A stretch of DNA of 64,000 bases from Microbispora siamensis. GTDB lineage: Bacteria; Actinomycetota; Actinomycetes; Streptosporangiales; Streptosporangiaceae. How positions within the stretch are numbered: position 1 is the stretch's first letter; every line of letters begins with the position of its first letter. Location of the stretch: contig NZ_BOOF01000039.1 in NCBI RefSeq assembly GCF_016863095.1, positions 49,874 to 113,873 of the forward strand, given 5' to 3'. Shown one piece after another: positions 27,334-35,724 of the stretch. Both the position numbers and the translations under genes were made by a program. A model generated the notes under the pieces. The model made no database searches, was not told the origin of the DNA, and saw nothing but the letters and a program-made list of their open reading frames with translations.

Positions 27334-28431
27334 TCAGTTCCTGGCCAGCTCGTAGCAGTGGGCGAAGCCCTCGAGCACGGCGGGCCAGGAGCACCGGACC
27401 GGCTCCGTCTCCCTGTTGTGCTCGGCGATCGACTGACGCAGGGCGGAGTCGCGAGCCAGCCGCACGACCGAGGCGACGAGGTCGTCGAACGTGCGGCCCA
27501 GCAGGCCCTCCTTGCCCGGCCTGACGAAGTCGGCCACGCCGCTCTGCGCCCGCGCGACCACCGGCACGCCGGCCGCGCGAGCCTCCAGCGCGGCCAGGCC
27601 GAACGACTCGCGCGGGGCCGGGGCCACGAACACGTCGGCCACGGCCAGCAGATCCTTGATCTGCTCCCGGCTGTACCTGCCCGGCAGGGACACCCACCCC
27701 ATCCGGCGCGCCCGCAGGTAGCGCTCCATGCGCCCGCGAGCGGGGCCGTCGCCCACGATCGTCGCGCGCATCGCGATGTCCCTCGGCACCCGGTTGCGCG
27801 CCGTCTCCATCAGCTTGAGCAGCCGCAACGGCTGCTTGCGCGGCGCCAGCCTGCCCACCGCCACCACATGCACCGTCTCGTCCCCGGCGTCCCGTACGGC
27901 GCCGGGCTCGGGCCGCCACGAGGTCACGTCAAGGCCGTTCGACACCACCTGCACGGGCACCCGGGGTCCGGCGACGGCGCGGATGGGGCGCGCGGCGGCC
28001 TCGCTGACGGCGGTGAGGACCAGGCCCCAGCGCCGCCACTCGAAGGCCGCCTGCAGCGCCCGGTAGACGCCCCGGGTGACCGGGTCCCACATGCTGTGGA
28101 CGGTCGCGACCACCGGGAGCCCGGCCCGGACCGCCGCGCGCACTCCCATCCACGCGAACGGCGAGACCGCCCCCGTGTGGACGTGCACCACGTCGAACCG
28201 TCCGCTCGTCATGATCCGGAGCAGGTGCTGCGTGCCGCGCGGATGGACCGGCAGGTCGAACGGGAGGTTCGCGACCACCCGGTGCACTCCGGGCAGCCGC
28301 TCCCCCGGGGTCGCCGTCACCACCTCGACCGTGTGGCCCGCCTCACGCTGAGCCCTGACGAGGTCGGCGACCTGCACCTCGATCCCTCCGAGCCGTGGCA
28401 GGTAGCAGTCGCTGACGTGAAGAATCCTCAC
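27334..28431 (-). CDS. Family 4 glycosyltransferase
   Basis: A 365-residue GT-B-fold glycosyltransferase. The N-terminal acceptor domain begins RILHVSDCYLPRLGGIEVQVADL (typical GT4 with Gly-Gly). The donor domain shows VVAVGRLAPRKQPLRLL, TIVGDGPARGRME and the GT4 motif APRESFGLAALEARAAGVPVVA with its E-x7-E pair. There is no membrane helix. Donor and acceptor cannot be deduced. It is divergent from a PIG-L deacetylase across 161 bases, which suggests a role in an extracellular or lipid-linked glycoconjugate. Confidence 0.9.
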   Translation of the reverse strand: MRILHVSDCYLPRLGGIEVQVADLVRAQREAGHTVEVVTATPGERLPGVHRVVANLPFDLPVHPRGTQHLLRIMTSGRFDVVHVHTGAVSPFAWMGVRAAVRAGLPVVATVHSMWDPVTRGVYRALQAAFEWRRWGLVLTAVSEAAARPIRAVAGPRVPVQVVSNGLDVTSWRPEPGAVRDAGDETVHVVAVGRLAPRKQPLRLLKLMETARNRVPRDIAMRATIVGDGPARGRMERYLRARRMGWVSLPGRYSREQIKDLLAVADVFVAPAPRESFGLAALEARAAGVPVVARAQSGVADFVRPGKEGLLGRTFDDLVASVVRLARDSALRQSIAEHNRETEPVRCSWPAVLEGFAHCYELARN

Positions 28432-28592
28432 CGGGTCAGCGTGTCAGAGCGCGCCACGCCCATCAAACCGCACGCCCATTCGGACTGCTCACGGGGAGGG
28501 CGGCGTCACGCGACCCGGGCCACGTGGGATCATGGGCGGAACCGGCGGCGCAGACGAGTGGAGCACGCGATGACGACGTTCCGTGGGGCGCG

Positions 28593-29405
28593 ATGAGGAC
28601 GGCGGTGTTCTTCCACGCCCATCCCGACGACGAGGCGCTGCTGACCGCCGGGACCATGGCCATGCTGGCCAACGAGGGGCACCGCGTGGTGCTCGTCGTC
28701 GCGACGGCCGGCGAGCGCGGCCTCGCCGACCTCCCGCACGGCGAGGAACTGGGCAGGGCCCGCATGGACGAACTGCACCGCTCGGCCGCGGCCCTGGGCT
28801 GCGCCCGGGTCATGCTGCTCGGCTACGGCGACTCCGGCCTGGCGATCGACGGCGGCGTGGCCGACGACCGGCCGGACAACGCGTTCATCGACGCCGACAT
28901 CGAGGAGGCGGCGCAACGGCTGGCCGCGGTGCTCAAGGAGGAGACGGCCGACCTGCTCACGATCTACGACCCGGCCGGCGGCTACGGCCACCCCGACCAC
29001 GTGCAGGTCTACCGGGTCGGCAGCCGGGCCGCCGAGATCGCCGGGACGCCCATCGTGCTGGAGGCGACGGTCGACCGCGACCTGCTGCTCAGGGGCGTAC
29101 GGCTGGCCTCCCGGTTCTACCCGGCGATCGACGTGCGGAGCTTCGAACGCGCCTACTCGCCCCGGGACGCGATCACGCACCGGGTCAACGTGCGCAAGTA
29201 CGCCAAGGCGAAGCGGGCGGCGATGGCGGCCCACGCCACCCAGGCCACCGGCGGCGACGGCGACCGGACGCTGGGAGCGATGCTGAAGATCCCCGGATTC
29301 GCCTACCGCTTCGTCTTCGGCACCGAGTGGTACGTACGCCGCGGCCTGCCCCGAGGCACTCGCCTGCGGCATCCGTTCGACGGCAGCCCGCAGACACTCC
29401 CTTAA
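28593..29405 (+). CDS. PIG-L (LmbE-like) N-acetylglucosamine deacetylase family protein
   Basis: A 270-residue zinc-dependent deacetylase. The metal motif HAHPDDE sits at residues 8-14 and the second histidine motif is in GYGHPDHVQVY. Relatives include MshB and other enzymes that deacetylate GlcNAc-linked substrates. ATG 28593 is chosen because the family motif then sits at the usual distance from the N-terminus. An 8-codon mini-ORF (ATG 28570) ends by overlapping this start (ATGA), so it could act as a coupling leader. The flippase-like gene follows 88 bases later. Confidence 0.88.
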   Translation: MRTAVFFHAHPDDEALLTAGTMAMLANEGHRVVLVVATAGERGLADLPHGEELGRARMDELHRSAAALGCARVMLLGYGDSGLAIDGGVADDRPDNAFIDADIEEAAQRLAAVLKEETADLLTIYDPAGGYGHPDHVQVYRVGSRAAEIAGTPIVLEATVDRDLLLRGVRLASRFYPAIDVRSFERAYSPRDAITHRVNVRKYAKAKRAAMAAHATQATGGDGDRTLGAMLKIPGFAYRFVFGTEWYVRRGLPRGTRLRHPFDGSPQTLP

Positions 29406-29413
29406 GGGTCGTG

Positions 29414-29431
29414 ATCCTCCGCCAGGAGGAT
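29414..29431. terminator. Short inverted repeat after the PIG-L gene
   Basis: ATCCTCC-GCCA-GGAGGAT, a perfect 7-bp stem, lies 8 bases after the deacetylase stop. It has no T run and may be a weak terminator or a regulatory site for the next gene. Confidence 0.4.
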
Positions 29432-29493
29432 ACGGCCGCCCCGGAGGCCCGGCAGACTGGAGAGGACCGACACCGGACTGGGGGCGTACGCGG

Positions 29494-30579
29494 GTGAACA
29501 GGAAGTGGCTGCAGATCGCGCTGTCTGTGGTGTCGCTCGGGCTGGCCGCGGCGCTGGTGCTCTATCTCCCGGAGATCGTGCACACGCTGACCGGCGCCAC
29601 CGTGAGCTGGACCGAGATCGGCCACCAGTTCGGCGGTCTCGGGTGGCAGATGATCGCGCTGATGACCGTCCTGTGGCTGGCGAGCCTGTGGGCGTACACG
29701 TTCGTGATGACCTCCGCGCTGCCCGGCCTCACGCACATGCAGGCGCTCACGCTCAACGCGGCGGGAAGCGCGGTCAGCAACCTGCTGCCGTTCGGCGGGG
29801 CGGCGGGCGTGGCCCTGACGTTCGGCATGACCCGCGGCTGGGGCTTCGCCAACCGGCCGATCGTGGTCTACACGCTGGTCACCGGCATCTGGAACTCGCT
29901 GTTCCGGTTCATCCTGCCCGCCGTGGGGATCCTGTGCCTGCTGATCGCGGGCAAGGCCACCAATCCCACGGTCGCCAACGCGGGCTGGGTCGGGGCCGTC
30001 TCGATCCTCGTCCTCGTCGCCGTCGTCGCCACGGCGCTGTACTGGGACCGCGCCGCCGCCGTCCTCGGCCGCGTCCTCGACGGGATCGTACGGCTCGCGC
30101 CCTCGCGGTTCCGCCCGGCGGAGCACGCGGCGTCGGCGGCGATCGAACGGCTGCGCAGGGACACGGCCGACATCATCCACAGCCGGTGGGCGGGCCTGTC
30201 GCTCGGGATGGTCGCCTTCCTCGTCCTGCAGTGCCTGATCATGGCCGCCTGCCTGGTCGCCACCGACTCCTATCCGGGACCGGCCGAGACCGTCGCCGTC
30301 TTCGCGCTGAGCCGCGTCCTCACCAGCGCCCTCGTCACGCCCAGCGGGGCGGGGATCATGGAGGGGGGCGTCGCCACGCTGCTGATCGGGGCGTTCGGCC
30401 AGCCCGCCGGCGGGGCCACCGCGGCCGCCGTGCTGTTCGGCTTCTGGACCTACACCATCGAGATCCCGTGGGGCGGGCTCGCGCTCGGCGGATGGGCCCT
30501 GCTGCGCAGGCGGGAGACCCGCGCCGCAGCCGCGGAGGCGGGATCGGCCGCCTCCCCGCACCGCACCCGCGTCCGCTGA
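29494..30579 (+). CDS. Lysyl-PG synthase TM-region (UPF0104)-family membrane protein
   Basis: A 361-residue polytopic membrane protein with about eight helices. It matches the membrane module of MprF/aglD-type proteins (GSAVSNLLPFGGAAGVALTFGMTRGWG; LVTPSGAGIMEGGVATLL), a family linked to flipping or synthesising charged lipids and lipid-linked sugars. The soluble synthase domain of MprF is absent, so lipid transport is more likely than lysine transfer. The start is GTG 29494 with GGGGG upstream. With the GT4 and PIG-L genes it forms a possible glycolipid module. The C-terminus is a short Arg/Ala-rich cytosolic tail. Confidence 0.85.
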   Translation: MNRKWLQIALSVVSLGLAAALVLYLPEIVHTLTGATVSWTEIGHQFGGLGWQMIALMTVLWLASLWAYTFVMTSALPGLTHMQALTLNAAGSAVSNLLPFGGAAGVALTFGMTRGWGFANRPIVVYTLVTGIWNSLFRFILPAVGILCLLIAGKATNPTVANAGWVGAVSILVLVAVVATALYWDRAAAVLGRVLDGIVRLAPSRFRPAEHAASAAIERLRRDTADIIHSRWAGLSLGMVAFLVLQCLIMAACLVATDSYPGPAETVAVFALSRVLTSALVTPSGAGIMEGGVATLLIGAFGQPAGGATAAAVLFGFWTYTIEIPWGGLALGGWALLRRRETRAAAAEAGSAASPHRTRVR

Positions 30580-30749
30580 TCAACTGCGGGTCACCCTGCC
30601 GATCTCCTACACTCGCGGGGCGAGAAGGTGAGGGTGTCCGGGTTGGTGAATGCCTTGTGCCCCTTCGCGGGCGCGCATACGGTGACGCCTGAGATAGGAC
30701 GACCAGCGGCGGCCGGCAGGCACGACGCACGACAGCGGAGGTGCGCCCG

Positions 30750-33700
30750 ATGAGCCCGCCGACGAGCCCGGTGTCGTTCCGGGTCCTCGGACCGGTGGGG
30801 GCGCACGCCGGCGCCGACGAGCTCGACCTCGGCGGGCTGCGGCAGCGCGCGGTGCTGGCCCGCCTGCTCGTGGCGCGCGGCCAGGTCGTGCCCGTGGACA
30901 CCCTGCTGTTCGACCTGTGGGACGACGACACCGCCAAGGGCGCCCAGTCGGGGTTACAGGTCTACATCTCCCGGCTGCGCCGCGTGCTCGAGCCGAACCG
31001 CCCGCGCGGCGGGCCCAACCGCCTGCTCGTGACCGTCGCGTCGGGGTACGCCCTGCGCGCCGCCCCCGAACAGGTGGACGCGCTGCGCTTCGAGGCCATG
31101 GTCCGCTCGGCCGGAGAGCGGCTGGAGGAGAGCCCGCAGGCCGCCCGGGCCCGGCTGGACTCGGCGCTCGCGCTCTGGCAGGGCACGCCGTACTCGGACT
31201 TCGCCGACCAGTCCTGGGCGGAGGCGGAGGTGGCGCGGCTGAGCGAGCTGCGCCTGGTGGCCAGGGAGCGGCACGCCGACGCCGGGCTGCGGATGGGCCT
31301 GCACGCCGAGACCGTGCCCGACCTGGAGGCGCTGACCACCGAGCACGCCCTGCGCGAGGAGGGCTGGCGGCTGCTCGCGCTCGGCCTGTACCGGTGCGGG
31401 CGGCAGGGCGACGCGCTCGCCGCACTGCGCCGGGCCCGCACGATCCTGTCCGACGAGCTGGGCATCGACCCCGGGCCGGCGCTGCGGAAGCTGGAGTCGG
31501 ACATCCTGGCCCAGGACCCCGGGCTCGACCTCGTGCTGCCCGCGCCCCGGCGGCCCGCCGAGATCAGCGCGACCTGGCCGCCCCGGCCGCTCGCCACCGG
31601 CGACGCCCCGCCCCTGGAACCCGAGCCGTTCGTCGGCCGCGACGCCGAACTGGCCGCGCTCGCCGCCGCCGTGCCCCGCGCCCAGGCGGGCCGGTTCACC
31701 GTCGCCGTGATCAGCGGAGATCCCGGCGCTGGGAAGACGACGCTGGTGCGGCGGCTGTTCGAGCGACTGGAGGGCGACGGCTGGATAGGGGCGACCGGAG
31801 GCTGCCCCGACAGCACGGCGACCCCACCCGGCTGGGCCTGGGTCGAGGTGCTGCGCGCCCTGGTCGCCCGCAGGGGCGCGGGCGAGTACGCCGCGCTGCT
31901 CGCGCCGCTGCTCGACGACGCCGCCGCCGGAAGCCGATCGACGAGCGCCGACGACGAGGCGTCCGGCGGCTTCCGGCTGCACCGGGCCGTCGGCGGCTAC
32001 CTGTCGGCCGTGGCGCGCGAGGCCCCGCTGCTGATCCTCCTGGAGGACCTGCACTGGGCAGACGACCAGACGCTCGCGCTGCTGCGCGCGCTGCCCAGCC
32101 TGCTCGCGGCCAGCCGCGTGCTCGTCGTGGTGACCTGCCGCGACGGCGAACTCAACGACCAGCAGCAGGACGTGCTGGCCGCGCTGGCCAGGCTCGACCC
32201 CGTACGCGTGGGGCTCGGCGGCCTCGACGACGCCGCGGTGGCGGAGCTCGTCCGGGCCACCTGCGTGCGCGAGGTGGACGACGAGGTCGTCAGCACGATC
32301 GTCGAGCGGGCCGGGGGCAACCCGTTCTTCGTCAAGGAGACGGCCCGGCTGTTCGAGGCCGAGGCCGACATCTCCGAGGTGCCCTCGGGCGTGCGCGACG
32401 TGCTGCGGCGGCGCATCGCCCGGTTGCCCGAGCGGGCCCAGCAGGTGTTGCTGCAGGCCGCCGTGATCGGCCGCGACGTGGACGTGGACGTCCTGGTCGA
32501 CGTGTCCGGCGACGAGGACGCCGTGGTGGACGCGGTCGAGGCGGCCCTGCTCGCCGGGCTGGTGACCGAGCCGGGCCCCGGCCTGCTGAGGTTCGACCAC
32601 GACCTGGTCAGGGACACGATCTACTCGGACGCCTCCCGGCTGCGCCGCTCGCGCCTGCACGCCGCGGTCGCCTCCGTGATCGAGCAGCGCAGCCCGAACG
32701 ACGTGGCCGCGCTGGCCCATCACTACGACGCGGCGGGCACGGTGGAGACCGCCGCGAAGGCCGTACGGTACGCCGGGCTGGCGGCCGAGCAGGCCGAGCG
32801 CAGGTTCGCCCACCGGGAGGCCGCGACGCTCTGGCAGCAGGCCATCGCCGCCTTCGACCGTGCTCACACAGGCCGGGCGCACGCGGGCGGTGGATCGGTG
32901 CGCGACCGGCTGGAGCTTCAGCTGCGGATGATCAGGGCGCTGGCGCTGTGCGGGGACATGACCGCCGCCCGCGCGCACCGGGGGGAGGCGATGTCGGTCG
33001 CGCTCCCCCTCGGCGATCTGGAGCTGACCGCCCGGGTCGCGGCGGCGCTCGCGGTGCCGCACAAGGGGATCGCCCGCGACTTCACGCGCACGGCCTGGGA
33101 GATCGTCGACGTCACCGAGAAGGCCCTGGTCGAGCTGCCGGAGGGCGAGCAGTCGCTGCGGGCCAGCCTGCTCGCGACGCTGGCCCTGGAGCTGGAGGGG
33201 TCGGCCACCGAGCGCGGTTACCAGGCGTCGCTGGAGGCCGAGGAGCTGGCTCGGTCGAGCGGTGACCCCGCGCTGCTGGCGATGGCGCTGAGCGGCCGGC
33301 TGCGGCAGTCGTACACGCTGACGCAGGTCGACGAGCGCGAGACCATCGGCCGTGAGCTGCTGCGGGTCGGGGCGGAGTCGGGCCAGATCGCGGTGCAGAC
33401 GCTGGCGCACCTCGTACTGCTGGAGTGCGCGGCGGCCCGCGGCGACTTCGCCGAGGCCGACGAGCACCTCGCGCAGGCCGAACGCCTCGGACGGCAGTAC
33501 GCCCTGCCCGCCCCGGCGGCCGTCGGCGCGTGGTACGCCGGGCAGCGGCTGATGATCACCGGTGACTACGCGGGGGCCGAGCGGGCCTACCGGAACGCGG
33601 CGCGGCTGACCGCGCGGGCCGGCATGCTCGAAGGCCGCCAGGACCTCCCGTTGATCGCCACGTTCTGCCTGCACCTGGTGGACGGGCGGGCCGCCGAGAT

Positions 33701-34124
33701 GGCCGAGCCGCTGGGCGAGGCCCACCAGCGCGGCGCGAAGTGGACGCCGGACGCCTACGCCGTGGCGCTCGCCTCGGCCGGGCACCTCAGGGACGCGCGC
33801 GTGGTCGCCGCGAGCCGGGAACCGGTCCGCACCGACTTCCTCTACGAGCTCGCCCTCATCTGGCGGGCGCTCGCCGGGATGCTGCTGGACGACGAGGGCC
33901 GGATGCGGGAGGCGTACGAGAAGCTGGCGCCGTTCCGCGACCGCATCGCCGGGGCCGGCACCGGGGTGGTCGCCCTGTGGCCGGTGGCGAAGACGCTCGG
34001 CGACCTCGCCGTACGGCTCGGCCTGCCGGCCCGCGACCACTACGACAAGGCGCTGGCCGTGGCCGAGCGGGTGGGCGTGCCCCGCTGGGTCGCCGAGGCC
34101 CGCGAGGCGCTCGCGGACAGGTGA
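30750..34124 (+). CDS. SARP/BTAD regulator with AAA ATPase and TPR-like region
   Basis: A 1124-residue AfsR-like transcriptional activator. It has an OmpR-type winged helix (about 8-103), a bacterial transcriptional activation domain (about 108-252), an ATPase with Walker A GDPGAGKT (323-330) and Walker B LLILLEDLHWAD, then about 500 residues of helical TPR-like repeats. Such proteins switch on specialised metabolism. Codon 69 is TTA (30954-30956), the rare leucine codon that makes translation depend on the bldA tRNA in developing streptomycetes. ATG 30750 has GGAGG eight bases upstream; GTG 30741 would overlap it. No biosynthetic cluster is adjacent within the window. Confidence 0.93.
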   Translation: MSPPTSPVSFRVLGPVGAHAGADELDLGGLRQRAVLARLLVARGQVVPVDTLLFDLWDDDTAKGAQSGLQVYISRLRRVLEPNRPRGGPNRLLVTVASGYALRAAPEQVDALRFEAMVRSAGERLEESPQAARARLDSALALWQGTPYSDFADQSWAEAEVARLSELRLVARERHADAGLRMGLHAETVPDLEALTTEHALREEGWRLLALGLYRCGRQGDALAALRRARTILSDELGIDPGPALRKLESDILAQDPGLDLVLPAPRRPAEISATWPPRPLATGDAPPLEPEPFVGRDAELAALAAAVPRAQAGRFTVAVISGDPGAGKTTLVRRLFERLEGDGWIGATGGCPDSTATPPGWAWVEVLRALVARRGAGEYAALLAPLLDDAAAGSRSTSADDEASGGFRLHRAVGGYLSAVAREAPLLILLEDLHWADDQTLALLRALPSLLAASRVLVVVTCRDGELNDQQQDVLAALARLDPVRVGLGGLDDAAVAELVRATCVREVDDEVVSTIVERAGGNPFFVKETARLFEAEADISEVPSGVRDVLRRRIARLPERAQQVLLQAAVIGRDVDVDVLVDVSGDEDAVVDAVEAALLAGLVTEPGPGLLRFDHDLVRDTIYSDASRLRRSRLHAAVASVIEQRSPNDVAALAHHYDAAGTVETAAKAVRYAGLAAEQAERRFAHREAATLWQQAIAAFDRAHTGRAHAGGGSVRDRLELQLRMIRALALCGDMTAARAHRGEAMSVALPLGDLELTARVAAALAVPHKGIARDFTRTAWEIVDVTEKALVELPEGEQSLRASLLATLALELEGSATERGYQASLEAEELARSSGDPALLAMALSGRLRQSYTLTQVDERETIGRELLRVGAESGQIAVQTLAHLVLLECAAARGDFAEADEHLAQAERLGRQYALPAPAAVGAWYAGQRLMITGDYAGAERAYRNAARLTARAGMLEGRQDLPLIATFCLHLVDGRAAEMAEPLGEAHQRGAKWTPDAYAVALASAGHLRDARVVAASREPVRTDFLYELALIWRALAGMLLDDEGRMREAYEKLAPFRDRIAGAGTGVVALWPVAKTLGDLAVRLGLPARDHYDKALAVAERVGVPRWVAEAREALADR

Positions 34125-34262
34125 GCAGGAGGCGAAGGGGAGGGAGAGTTCGCGAAGGCCCCTGTCTCAACGCGAACCCGTCGCCTCTCGTCCCCTCAGG
34201 TGTACAAAGGGCGGATTGATCACCGGTTGACATCGGCTTGCAATCAGTGCGATCCGGGGCGC

Positions 34263-34281
34263 TAAGGTGAGGCTTGCCTTA
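34263..34281. promoter_or_regulatory. Probable iron box (DtxR/IdeR/DmdR operator)
   Basis: TAAGGTGAGGCTTGCCTTA is an interrupted 19-bp palindrome (TAAGG/CCTTA arms plus inner AG/CT) close to the TTAGGTTAGGCTAACCTAA consensus of iron-dependent DtxR-family repressors. A TTGCAA (34238-34243) 19 bases upstream of TAAGGT could make a promoter whose -10 lies inside the box. It is 33 bases before the DedA-like gene. Confidence 0.6.
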
Positions 34282-34313
34282 ATGACTGCCCCCATGACCG
34301 GCGGTGAGAGCAC

Positions 34314-34850
34314 GTGCGGATCCCAGACCCTACGGCCGCCTCCGTGTTCGGCCTCCCTCTGTGGCTGGTCGTCGCGGTCGGCGCGGTCGCGCTGTTCGGC
34401 GCGTTCCAGGTGTACTACTGGGTCGGCCGCAGGCTCGGCGAGGCGCTCTACCGCTCGCGCGTGGGCCGCAGGATCGGCCGGGAGCGCATCGAGCGCGTGG
34501 AGAACGTGGTGCGCCGGTGGGGTGCGCTCGCCGTGTACGGCTGCTTCTGGGTGCCCGGCCTGCGGCACACGCTGCCGTGGGTCGCGGGGGCGCTGCGGGT
34601 GGACTACCGCTGGTACGTGGTGGCCAGCGCGCTCGGCTGCCTGACCTGGGTGCCGGTGACCTCCTTCGGCCTCTACTCGCTGCTGTGGGCCTGGCTGTCG
34701 CTGGCGGCCCGGTCCCCCGCGCTGGCCGTCGCCGCGGTCGCCGTCGTGGCCCTGGCCGTCGCCCTCCTCGTACGGCGCCGCCGGAAGAGGGGCCGGAACG
34801 GGGACGCGCCCGCCGCGCCCGAAGCCGTGCGATCATGTCGGGATGCGTAA
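34314..34850 (+). CDS. DedA-like (VTT-domain) membrane protein
   Basis: A 178-residue membrane protein. A first helix (about 12-32) is followed by a basic amphipathic stretch, then the DedA/SNARE-associated core VVRRWGALAVYGCFWVPGLRHTLPWVAGALRVDYRWYVVASALGC with its RxxxP-like VPGLRHTLP motif, and C-terminal helices (about 115-158). DedA proteins move polyprenyl phosphate or other lipids. It is shorter than typical DedA (about 200). The start is GTG 34314; its 3' end overlaps the carboxypeptidase gene by 8 bases, so they are coupled. The upstream iron box suggests iron-controlled expression. Confidence 0.75.
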   Translation: MRIPDPTAASVFGLPLWLVVAVGAVALFGAFQVYYWVGRRLGEALYRSRVGRRIGRERIERVENVVRRWGALAVYGCFWVPGLRHTLPWVAGALRVDYRWYVVASALGCLTWVPVTSFGLYSLLWAWLSLAARSPALAVAAVAVVALAVALLVRRRRKRGRNGDAPAAPEAVRSCRDA

Positions 34851-35724
34851 CGGGGTAATCATCGCGCTGGCCGCCGCCCTCGTCACGGCAGGGACCGCCG
34901 CAGCGCCCGCCCAGGCCGCGCCCATCAAGACCGCGCCCACCAAGACCACGCAGGGCCCGTCGGTCACGGCCAGGGAGGCCTACCTGGTGGACACCACGGA
35001 CGGAACGGTCCAGTTCGCCAAGCGCGAGACGCGCCGGGTGCCGGTCGCGAGCCTGACCAAGGTCATGACCGCCTACGTGGTCCGGCGGCAGGCCCGGCTG
35101 GACGACGTGGTGACGATCACGAAGGCCGACGTGCGGTACGCGACGGCCGGCGGGGCCACGACGGCGGGCCTGCGGGCGGGCGAGCGGCTCACAGTGCGCG
35201 ATTTGCTCTACGGGCTCATGCTCCCCTCGGGCGCGGACGCCGCCCACGCCCTGGCCGAGCGGTACGGCCCGGGGACGACGAAGTTCGTCGCCAAGATGAA
35301 CGACGCGGCGCGGGCTCTCGGCCTGCGCGACACCCGCTACACCAACCCGGACGGACTGCCGTCGAAGGGATATTCCACCGCCCGTGACCAGGCGACGCTG
35401 GCCCTGGCGGCGCTGCGCGACCCCGTGATCGCGTCCGTCGCCAAGACGCCCAAGCGGGTGGTCGGGAAGTCGGCCGGCCACCGGGGGCACGTGTGGCGCA
35501 ACACCAACGACCTGCTGGACGACGGCGCGGTGGGGCTGAAGACCGGCTTCACCAACCAGGCCGGCTACTGCCTGTCGTTCGCCGCTATCCGGGGCGGGCG
35601 CACGTACGTGGGAGTCGTGCTCGGCGAGCGCAGCGACAAGGCGAGGTTCGCCACGGCGCGCAAGCTCCTCGACTGGGTCTCCGAGGGGGCTGTTTCCGAG
35701 GGGGCGGGGGTCACGCTCCCCTGA
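34843..35724 (+). CDS. D-alanyl-D-alanine carboxypeptidase (S11 family)
   Basis: A 293-residue exported low-molecular-mass penicillin-binding protein that trims peptidoglycan stem peptides. The signal peptide spans about 1-26 (AQA cleavage). The catalytic SLTK tetrad lies at 70-73, the second motif at 129-131 reads SGA instead of the usual SGN, and KTG lies at 233-235 (LKTGFTNQAGYC). It has no C-terminal amphipathic anchor. The SGA variant may weaken activity or mark a subfamily. Translation is probably coupled to the DedA-like gene. It overlaps the convergent methyltransferase gene by 14 bases. Confidence 0.9.
   Translation: MRNGVIIALAAALVTAGTAAAPAQAAPIKTAPTKTTQGPSVTAREAYLVDTTDGTVQFAKRETRRVPVASLTKVMTAYVVRRQARLDDVVTITKADVRYATAGGATTAGLRAGERLTVRDLLYGLMLPSGADAAHALAERYGPGTTKFVAKMNDAARALGLRDTRYTNPDGLPSKGYSTARDQATLALAALRDPVIASVAKTPKRVVGKSAGHRGHVWRNTNDLLDDGAVGLKTGFTNQAGYCLSFAAIRGGRTYVGVVLGERSDKARFATARKLLDWVSEGAVSEGAGVTLP

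Noticed and set aside
27170..27355. 61-codon plus-strand frame overlapping the 31-residue peptide ORF
   Set aside because: It has no ribosome site, runs into the glycosyltransferase gene and its start is ill-defined; the 31-codon frame has the strong AAAGGAGG.
28570..28596. 8-codon mini-ORF overlapping the PIG-L start as a gene
   Set aside because: Too short to support by sequence alone; mentioned only as a possible coupling leader.
30954..34040. 1028-codon antisense frame opposite the SARP regulator
   Set aside because: It mirrors the sense codon structure, has Gly/Arg/Gln-rich low-complexity sequence and no domain. The sense protein has clear SARP, BTAD and Walker motifs.
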